Source: Bordetella parapertussis
GTDB taxonomy: Bacteria; Pseudomonadota; Gammaproteobacteria; Burkholderiales; Burkholderiaceae_C
Length of the DNA: 17,467 nt
Assembly: GCA_945900685.1 (NCBI GenBank)
Contig: CAMDJS010000034.1
Span: forward strand, 1-17,467
Direction of reading: 5' to 3'
Under the pieces are notes generated by a model, which had not been told where the DNA came from, searched no databases, and saw nothing but the letters and a program-made list of their open reading frames with translations. This document shows, piece after piece, positions 7,798 through 17,467 of the stretch (position 1 is the stretch's first letter; each line of letters opens with the position of its first letter). The translations under genes and the position numbers were made by a program.

Positions 7798-7907
7798 GGG
7801 GGATTTCCTTTAATAGATACAAAAAACGTTTCAAGGGTTGCCACATACCAAATAAATCGGATGTGTGACTGAGCCGCAGGACTCAAGCTCCTTCAACTCA
7901 GCCATTT

Positions 7908-7936
7908 ATTATAGGTGATTTCCCGAGCCGGCTAAA
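7908..7936 (-). promoter_or_regulatory. candidate promoter of the lipoprotein gene
   Basis: On the minus strand a perfect TATAAT occupies 7913-7908, and TTTAGC (3 of 6 to consensus) lies 17 bp upstream at 7936-7931. Transcription would start near 7901, giving a leader of about 100 bases. It falls between the roxA stop and the lipoprotein start, and the interval holds nothing else obvious. Confidence 0.5.
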
Positions 7937-7939
7937 ACC

Positions 7940-9073
7940 CTAGCCAATTTGTGGCGAACTGTGTGCCCACCCGGCTTGCACCCAATCAGTGATCAAGTGA
8001 AGAACTTCTGGAGCGGCAACTGCCAAATCACCGCTTGACAACTGGCGTTGATCCGCAAGCTTTCGCAATACATGGGCATCATCTCCTTTGCAATGCCAGC
8101 TCTCTCCATTGAGAAAGACACAATCTTTGTCATAAAGCATCTGCGATTTCTTATCTAAGCGTACACCTGTGATATTTCGCGGTCTGGCTTGAGATTCAAA
8201 CCAAACCTCTGGTTTCGGTTCACTCAGCCACTCTCCGAGTGCACAGTAAATATCCTTGTCATGACTTAATTTTTGCTGAATGCTTTGCAGGGCGTATTGC
8301 TGCAAGTGCAATGGAATTTTGGCGGGGTGCACTGTGGCGGATTGACCCGGATCGCTGTAGGTTTTGGCCGCGTGCTTGGCGTCAAAATCTGCCAGACGAG
8401 CCAATAAAACAGAGGCCATAGTGTGGTTTGTCTCGGCTTTGAAACCGATGGAATACGTCATGCAGTCGCCCACAGCCACACCTTCGTGTGCGTAATGCGG
8501 TGGCAGATACAACATGTCACCTGCCTCTAGCAACATGGTTTTGGCCGGTTTGAAATGCGACAGTATTTTCAGTGGCATGTCGTCGCGCAATTGCAGTTTT
8601 TTCTGGGCGCTGATGCGCCAGCGCCTTTGCCCTTGGGCTTGCAACAAAAACACGTCGTAGCTGTCAAAGTGCGGGCCAACGCCACCGCCGTCGCTGGCGT
8701 AACTGACCATCACATCGTCAAGCCGCGCATCCGGAATGAAGCGGAACCGGTCACGCAGCTCTGCCAATGCATCCACATGCAAATCCACGCCTTGCACCAG
8801 CAAGGTCCAATGCGTTCGGCTCAGCGGCGGCAAGCCACGCGGTTTGAACGGTCCGCGCCGCATCTGCCAAGGCTGTGATTCGCCATCGCCGCTGACAAGT
8901 CTGGATTCGACATCCTCTTCAGACGCCAGTTCGAACAACGCTTTTCTGGAAATCAAAGCTTGCATGCCGGGAATAGCTTGGCGAATCAGCAAAGGCTTTT
9001 TCTGCCAGTAGTCCCGCATAAATGCTTGCGGACTGATGCTGCCCAGCACGGACGGCAAATCGTGTTTTTTCAT
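7940..9073 (-). CDS. roxA: Ribosomal protein L16 arginine hydroxylase (JmjC/cupin oxygenase, YcfD type)
   Basis: The 377-residue product matches bacterial ribosomal oxygenases: Fe(II)- and 2-oxoglutarate-dependent enzymes which in E. coli (YcfD/RoxA) hydroxylate an arginine of ribosomal protein L16. The iron triad is visible as His135-x-Asp137 in GPHFDSYD and His196 in YAHEG. YWQKKPLLIRQA near the N-terminus (22-33) and LEAGDMLYLPP (182-192) are typical of the family. The C-terminal part (about 220-377) would be the dimerisation and winged-helix region. A longer reading frame extends to 9157, but I chose ATG 9073 because GGAG lies 6 bases before it and MKKHDLPSVLG resembles the usual N-terminus. 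Its start is only 31 bp from the divergent slyD start, so its promoter must lie inside slyD. The substrate is inferred from the family. Confidence 0.9.
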   Translation of the reverse strand: MKKHDLPSVLGSISPQAFMRDYWQKKPLLIRQAIPGMQALISRKALFELASEEDVESRLVSGDGESQPWQMRRGPFKPRGLPPLSRTHWTLLVQGVDLHVDALAELRDRFRFIPDARLDDVMVSYASDGGGVGPHFDSYDVFLLQAQGQRRWRISAQKKLQLRDDMPLKILSHFKPAKTMLLEAGDMLYLPPHYAHEGVAVGDCMTYSIGFKAETNHTMASVLLARLADFDAKHAAKTYSDPGQSATVHPAKIPLHLQQYALQSIQQKLSHDKDIYCALGEWLSEPKPEVWFESQARPRNITGVRLDKKSQMLYDKDCVFLNGESWHCKGDDAHVLRKLADQRQLSSGDLAVAAPEVLHLITDWVQAGWAHSSPQIG

Positions 9074-9090
9074 CGGTTTCTCCAAACTGC

Positions 9091-9096
9091 GACAAT
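9091..9096 (+). promoter_or_regulatory. possible -10 element of slyD
   Basis: GACAAT is followed by 8 bases and then the slyD ATG at 9105. No Shine-Dalgarno intervenes. A -35 would overlap the roxA start codon at about 9068-9073, where the match is poor. This is the same geometry as at parE. Confidence 0.28.
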
Positions 9097-9104
9097 TCTG
9101 CCCC

Positions 9105-9626
9105 ATGAACATCACAAATGACTGCGTTGTCGCCCTGACCTGGGTACTCAAAGACACCCAAGGCGAAATACTTGACGAACTAGACGATCCGGTCGAGTTT
9201 TATTTGGGCGGTCACGATTTGCTGGACAAGATTCAGCAAGCCTTGCAAGACCACGAGGTTGGCGACCTGATCGATTTGCACCTGGAGCCCGAAGAAGCCT
9301 TTGGCGACTTTGAGGAGTTGCTGGTGTTTTTGGAACCGCGTGCGCTGTTCCCTGCTGAAATTGAAGAAGGCATGACGATTGAAGGCCATGCATTGCCCAA
9401 GGGTTGCAATATGGAAGCGCCCAAGGATGTGATCTACACCATCACCGACATTTACCCGGAACACGTGGTGATTGACGGCAACCACCCGCTCTCTGGCATG
9501 GCATTGCGTATTTCACTCAAAGTCACTGGTGTGCGTCACGCCACTGCGCAAGAAAAATCGCACGGCACTTGCGGATCTGGTTTTTTCAGCCTGCCGCCTA
9601 CGCCGGGCAGCGATTTACTGCATTGA
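9105..9626 (+). CDS. slyD: FKBP-type peptidyl-prolyl isomerase, SlyD type
   Basis: This is a 173-residue cytoplasmic prolyl isomerase and chaperone of the SlyD/FkpB group. The N-terminus MNITNDCVVALTW, the FKBP strand EFYLGGHDLL (31-40), EVGD (51-54), EPEEAFG (61-67), the insert-in-flap region (about 70-125) and DGNHPLSG (124-131) are all recognisable. The long His/Cys/Asp metal-binding tail of E. coli SlyD is absent: after TGVRHAT only about 27 residues follow, with one His and one Cys before FFSLPP. It is therefore less likely to serve nickel delivery to hydrogenase. A longer reading frame starts at 9036, but ATG 9105 gives the family N-terminus. It is divergent from roxA and ends base-to-base against the dut stop. 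Confidence 0.93.
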   Translation: MNITNDCVVALTWVLKDTQGEILDELDDPVEFYLGGHDLLDKIQQALQDHEVGDLIDLHLEPEEAFGDFEELLVFLEPRALFPAEIEEGMTIEGHALPKGCNMEAPKDVIYTITDIYPEHVVIDGNHPLSGMALRISLKVTGVRHATAQEKSHGTCGSGFFSLPPTPGSDLLH

Positions 9627-10076
9627 TCAGCGCTTGCCGGTAGAGCCATAACCGCCCTCGCCGCGCTCGCTGGCCCTGGCGAACTCATCCACCAGATTGA
9701 ATTGCGCCTGCACCACCGGAACGATGACGAGTTGCGCAATGCGCTCCATGGGCTCGATAGTGAACGCCACATCGCTGCGGTTCCAGGCGCTGACCATCAA
9801 CTGCCCTTGGTAGTCGCTGTCAATCAAACCCACCAAATTACCCAACACGATGCCATGCTTATGGCCAAGTCCTGAGCGCGGCAGTATCAAGGCCGCATAA
9901 GCCGGATCGTTCAAATGGATAGCCATGCCGGTGGGCACCAGTTGCCACGCATTCGCTTGCAAGGTCAAGGGCGCATCCAGACAAGCGCGCAAATCCAAAC
10001 CGGCGCTGCCCGGCGTGGCGTAGGCCGGCATGGCTTCGCGCAAGCGCGCATCCAAAATTTTCACGTCTAACTTCAT
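9627..10076 (-). CDS. dut: Deoxyuridine 5'-triphosphate nucleotidohydrolase (dUTPase)
   Basis: Dut hydrolyses dUTP to dUMP and pyrophosphate, keeping uracil out of DNA and supplying dUMP for thymidylate synthesis. The 149-residue length is standard for the homotrimeric enzyme. All five motifs are present: [17 protein letters not shown], the [10 protein letters not shown] strand with the catalytic Asp, RIAQLV, and the C-terminal arm [10 protein letters not shown]. The reading frame continues upstream to 10226, but ATG 10076 (MKLDVKIL) is the usual start and follows AAGGAA, which overlaps the coaBC stop; the two genes are 10 bp apart. The pairing coaBC-dut is widespread in proteobacteria and suggests one transcript. 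No terminator follows: the TGA lies directly against the slyD TGA. Confidence 0.97.
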   Translation of the reverse strand: MKLDVKILDARLREAMPAYATPGSAGLDLRACLDAPLTLQANAWQLVPTGMAIHLNDPAYAALILPRSGLGHKHGIVLGNLVGLIDSDYQGQLMVSAWNRSDVAFTIEPMERIAQLVIVPVVQAQFNLVDEFARASERGEGGYGSTGKR

Positions 10077-10086
10077 ACGGTGTTCC

Positions 10087-13911
<3,825 letters not shown>

Positions 13912-13924
13912 ATGAATGTGTCTT

Positions 13925-15255
<1,331 letters not shown>

Positions 15256-15276
15256 CCCACACACAAAGTTGTACCC

Positions 15277-15558
15277 ATGCGTCGTCCCCTTCCGCTGATT
15301 TTGCTAAGCCTGCTGCTGATGTTGCAACTGCAATTGTGGTTTGGGCGCGGCAGCATTCCGGATGTATGGCGACTGCGTCAGCAATACCAAAACCAATTGC
15401 AGTCCAACGACAAATCGCAAAGTGACATCGAGCGCTTGCGCGCCGAACTGCGCGATTTACGCAACGGTCTGGAAATGGTGGAAGAACGAGCCCGCGCTGA
15501 AATCGGCATGGTCAAGCCCAACGAAATATTTGTACAACTGGCTAAACCCGCCAAGTGA
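15277..15558 (+). CDS. ftsB: Cell division protein FtsB
   Basis: FtsB is a small bitopic inner-membrane protein that forms the FtsQ-FtsL-FtsB complex and helps switch on septal peptidoglycan synthesis. The 93-residue product has a short Arg-rich N-terminus (MRRPLP), one membrane segment at about residues 7-21 rich in Leu, and then a periplasmic coiled coil (about 28-75) ending in ERARAEIGMVKPNEIF, which is the conserved C-terminal signature of FtsB. The length is typical for beta- and gammaproteobacteria. It lies directly after eno, an order often seen in this class. No Shine-Dalgarno is evident before the ATG, so it may depend on eno translation or a short leader. The stop overlaps the next gene as GTGA. 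Confidence 0.95.
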   Translation: MRRPLPLILLSLLLMLQLQLWFGRGSIPDVWRLRQQYQNQLQSNDKSQSDIERLRAELRDLRNGLEMVEERARAEIGMVKPNEIFVQLAKPAK

Positions 15559-15989
15559 ATGCCATCTTGCAGCGAACCGTGGTATTGACCGGGTGCAGTG
15601 TGAGAGCTCGCCAATCATTGGCAGCCAAATTGCAAGAAACTTTGCTGAGTCAATCTTTGGCTTTTGATTTTTTCTGCCCTGCGACGCCTCAGGACCTGGC
15701 GGATACCCCAGCCAACGGCAGACATTTGTTATGGCACAACCCTGACGACACGACAACACGCTTGCTACACAACGCATGGCGTGACCAATTGCACGAGTTG
15801 CAAAGAAATTACCAGAGCCTGCATGCCGATCACGACAAGGTGATTGAACAAGCGGTTTATGCGCTGATCAATGGACAAGTAGAGGCCATGAAACGGCCGG
15901 AGATTGAAGGACGCTGGCAGGGCTTGTGCGAATGCTGCGCCGACCCAACTTGCGAACAAAAACTCTTTGGTCGTTTATTGCAAGGCTGA
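15555..15989 (+). CDS. Hypothetical protein with C-terminal Cys cluster, coupled to ftsB
   Basis: I do not recognise this protein. The 144-residue frame begins at GTG 15555, overlapping the ftsB stop as GTGA. Its N-terminus VVLTGCSVRARQSLAAKLQE resembles the opening strand, turn and helix of a nucleotide kinase, but there is no GxxxxGK P-loop. The middle (about 60-115) is mostly helical in appearance with RDQLHELQRNYQSLHADHDKV. Near the end, CECCADPTC (Cys125, 127, 128, 133) is followed by [11 protein letters not shown]; with Cys14 and Cys41 there are six cysteines. Four clustered cysteines could bind zinc or an iron-sulfur centre (inference). Codon use resembles its neighbours, which supports a real gene. 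A later TTG start at 15564 is possible. Its last 15 bp overlap the convergent hslO gene. Confidence 0.7.
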   Translation: MNAILQRTVVLTGCSVRARQSLAAKLQETLLSQSLAFDFFCPATPQDLADTPANGRHLLWHNPDDTTTRLLHNAWRDQLHELQRNYQSLHADHDKVIEQAVYALINGQVEAMKRPEIEGRWQGLCECCADPTCEQKLFGRLLQG

Positions 15990-16964
15990 ACTGGCGGGTG
16001 GTACGGGCGGTTGCCCTTGTATGAATAACTGCGCAGCATCGATCGCGTCGTAGCGGTATTGCTGGCCGCAAAAATCGCAGCCCACTTCAATCAATTCGCG
16101 CTCGGACAATATGCTGTCAGCCTCTTCGCGGCCCAAACTGCGAATCATGTTGCTGACACGCTCGCGGTTGCATGAGCAGACAAAGCGTGGCGAATCCATC
16201 CCCGGTTCAGGGGCGAAATGCCTGACTTGCTCTTGCCAGAACAAGCGGTGCAACACCTTCTCCGGTGTCAGTTGCAACAACTCATCCGAGGTCAGGCTGT
16301 TGGCCAAAATGGCGATGCGGTTGTAGTCTTCGCTTTGTCCGATAGCATCTTCTTCGGCCATGGTTTTGCTGCCGCCCAAGTTGGCAATGCCGCCCATGGG
16401 CAATCGCTGTATCAGCAAACCGGCTGCTACTTTGTCATTCGCAGCCAGCACCAACGTGGTATCGAGTTGCTCGCTTTGCAGCATGTAATGCGCCAGCACA
16501 TCGCTGAATCGTTTTAAGGGTTGTTTGTGATCGTCATACAGCGACACCACGCCTTGGTAAGGCTGCTGACCGGCGCGCCTGCCCACAGGGTCTAAGGTGA
16601 TGGCGCAGCGACCCAGGTTGTTCTGGTTAGCCATGTCTTCAAACGGCATGCCCGGCGTCACCTCGCCTATGGTTTTGGCGGTAGAGCGCAAACACAAATC
16701 GGATTGCACCTCGACCACGGCGAGTTTGAGCGGACCTTCTCCGTGCAATTGCAAAACCAACGCCCCGTCAAACTTGATATTGGCTTGCATCAGCACCGCT
16801 GCTGCCGTCATCTCGCCCAGTAAATGACGCACGGCTTCAGGATAAGGACCGGTTTCCTGGTTATCCTCACGGCGCTTCAAAATATCTTGCCAACTGTCGG
16901 TCAGTCGCACCAGCAGGCCGCGCACCGGCAGGCCTTCGAACATGAATTTGTGCAATTCGCTCAT
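15975..16964 (-). CDS. hslO: Redox-regulated chaperone Hsp33
   Basis: Hsp33 is a cytoplasmic holdase activated when its zinc-binding cysteines are oxidised and the protein unfolds. The 329-residue protein shows [17 protein letters not shown] at the N-terminus, the substrate-binding core through about 230, and the C-terminal zinc site with CSC (Cys263, Cys265) and CDFC (Cys296, Cys299), all four residues present. It ends with a Pro-rich tail QPPVPPASS, somewhat longer than in E. coli. The ATG overlaps the stop of the upstream carbonic-anhydrase-like gene as ATGA, so the two are probably co-transcribed and translationally coupled; no separate Shine-Dalgarno is seen. Its 3' end overlaps the convergent hypothetical gene by 15 bp. 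Confidence 0.97.
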   Translation of the reverse strand: MSELHKFMFEGLPVRGLLVRLTDSWQDILKRREDNQETGPYPEAVRHLLGEMTAAAVLMQANIKFDGALVLQLHGEGPLKLAVVEVQSDLCLRSTAKTIGEVTPGMPFEDMANQNNLGRCAITLDPVGRRAGQQPYQGVVSLYDDHKQPLKRFSDVLAHYMLQSEQLDTTLVLAANDKVAAGLLIQRLPMGGIANLGGSKTMAEEDAIGQSEDYNRIAILANSLTSDELLQLTPEKVLHRLFWQEQVRHFAPEPGMDSPRFVCSCNRERVSNMIRSLGREEADSILSERELIEVGCDFCGQQYRYDAIDAAQLFIQGQPPVPPASSALQ

Positions 16965-17467
16965 GCGATTTTTTTCAATCCGTTTTTGAACCGCAGCGAG
17001 TTGTTCATGTAATGTTTGGCGCTCATGCGCAAACCTTCGATTTGCTCGGGGGTGAGTTCTCTCACCACTTTGGCCGGTGTGCCCATGATGAGGCTACCGT
17101 CAGGAAATTCTTTGCCCTCAGTGACCACAGAGCCAGCACCAACCACGCAGTTTTTCCCGATGCGTGCGCCGTTGAGCACCACGGCGGCAATGCCTATCAG
17201 GCTTTCGTCGCCAATCGTGCAACCGTGCAACATCACTTGATGCCCCACGGTGACGTGCTTGCCGACGACCACGGGCAAACCGTTGTCCGCATGAATCACA
17301 GCCAAGTCTTGAATGTTACTGCCCTCGCCGATGGTGATGGTTTCAGTGTCGCCGCGAATGACGGCGTTGAACCAGACGCTGGTGTTGGCATGCAAACTGA
17401 CCGCGCCCATGACCTGCGCGCTGTCCGCAATCCAAGCGCTTTCGTGAATATCGGGGGTGTGATCGTC
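16961..17467 (-). CDS. Gamma-carbonic anhydrase-like hexapeptide-repeat protein, 5' end beyond the window
   Basis: The visible 168 residues are open at the right edge. Families of this type are about 170-180 residues, so only a handful of N-terminal residues are missing. The sequence shows the left-handed beta-helix pattern of hexapeptide repeats ([36 protein letters not shown]) and the three metal-binding histidines expected for a gamma-carbonic anhydrase, in VIHAD and [11 protein letters not shown]-terminal helix region starts at [10 protein letters not shown]. YrdA, PaaY and CaiE share this pattern, so enzymatic activity (hydration of CO2) is likely but not proven. Its TGA overlaps the hslO start as ATGA. 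The first visible codon is GAC at 17467-17465. Confidence 0.9.
   Translation of the reverse strand, partial: DDHTPDIHESAWIADSAQVMGAVSLHANTSVWFNAVIRGDTETITIGEGSNIQDLAVIHADNGLPVVVGKHVTVGHQVMLHGCTIGDESLIGIAAVVLNGARIGKNCVVGAGSVVTEGKEFPDGSLIMGTPAKVVRELTPEQIEGLRMSAKHYMNNSLRFKNGLKKIA

Noticed and set aside
7583..7813. Alanine-rich plus-strand frame through the repeat tract
   Set aside because: Repeated GCN codons on the minus strand read as Ala- or Gln-rich peptides on the other strand; the minus frame has a lipobox, ribosome site, promoter and terminator, and the plus frames have none.
9074..9157. N-terminal extension of roxA by 28 codons
   Set aside because: It would overlap the slyD start region and lacks family resemblance; ATG 9073 has GGAG at proper spacing.

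Overview
The window looks like ordinary chromosome from a Gram-negative betaproteobacterium of the order Burkholderiales, most likely family Comamonadaceae. The evidence is the gene content and order (pyrG-kdsA-eno-ftsB; methyltransferase-dapA-bamC-MBL hydrolase), a KdsA of the metal-dependent type, a very short-tailed SlyD, and a small Lys-start, Ala/Pro-rich lipoprotein of a kind common in that family. Base composition by eye is in the mid-50s % GC and similar throughout. I see no insertion sequence, integrase, tRNA, rRNA, CRISPR array, toxin-antitoxin pair or recognisable defence locus.

Layout, left to right. (1) 1-1825, minus: parE, open at the left edge. (2) 1935-4650, plus: a tightly packed set of an MFS transporter, a 46-residue membrane miniprotein, a short-chain dehydrogenase and a small SAM methyltransferase, joined by ATGA overlaps or abutting stop and start. 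(3) 4702-7514, plus: dapA, bamC and an MBL-fold hydrolase, closed by a bidirectional hairpin terminator. (4) 7609-9073, minus: an Ala/Pro-rich lipoprotein and the ribosomal oxygenase roxA. (5) 9105-9626, plus: slyD, divergent from roxA and ending exactly against dut. (6) 9627-11304, minus: coaBC then dut. (7) 11390-15989, plus: pyrG, kdsA, eno, ftsB and an unrecognised 144-residue protein. (8) 15975-17467, minus: a gamma-carbonic-anhydrase-like protein, open at the right edge, and hslO.

Functional themes are DNA topology (parE), lysine and peptidoglycan precursor supply (dapA), outer-membrane assembly (bamC, kdsA), nucleotide and coenzyme supply (dut, coaBC, pyrG), central carbon (eno), division (ftsB) and protein quality control (slyD, hslO, roxA). 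Only the MFS-miniprotein-SDR-methyltransferase set lacks a clear pathway.

No dramatic new system is visible. The items most worth a second look are the 46-residue membrane protein at 3149-3289, the Cys-motif protein at 15555-15989 translationally linked to ftsB, a recurring start pattern without a ribosome binding site (TACAAT-like hexamer 7-8 bases before ATG), a perfect hairpin in the pyrG leader, and unusual substitutions in KdsA. All coordinates were read by eye from the sequence; no alignment, structure prediction or database search was run.
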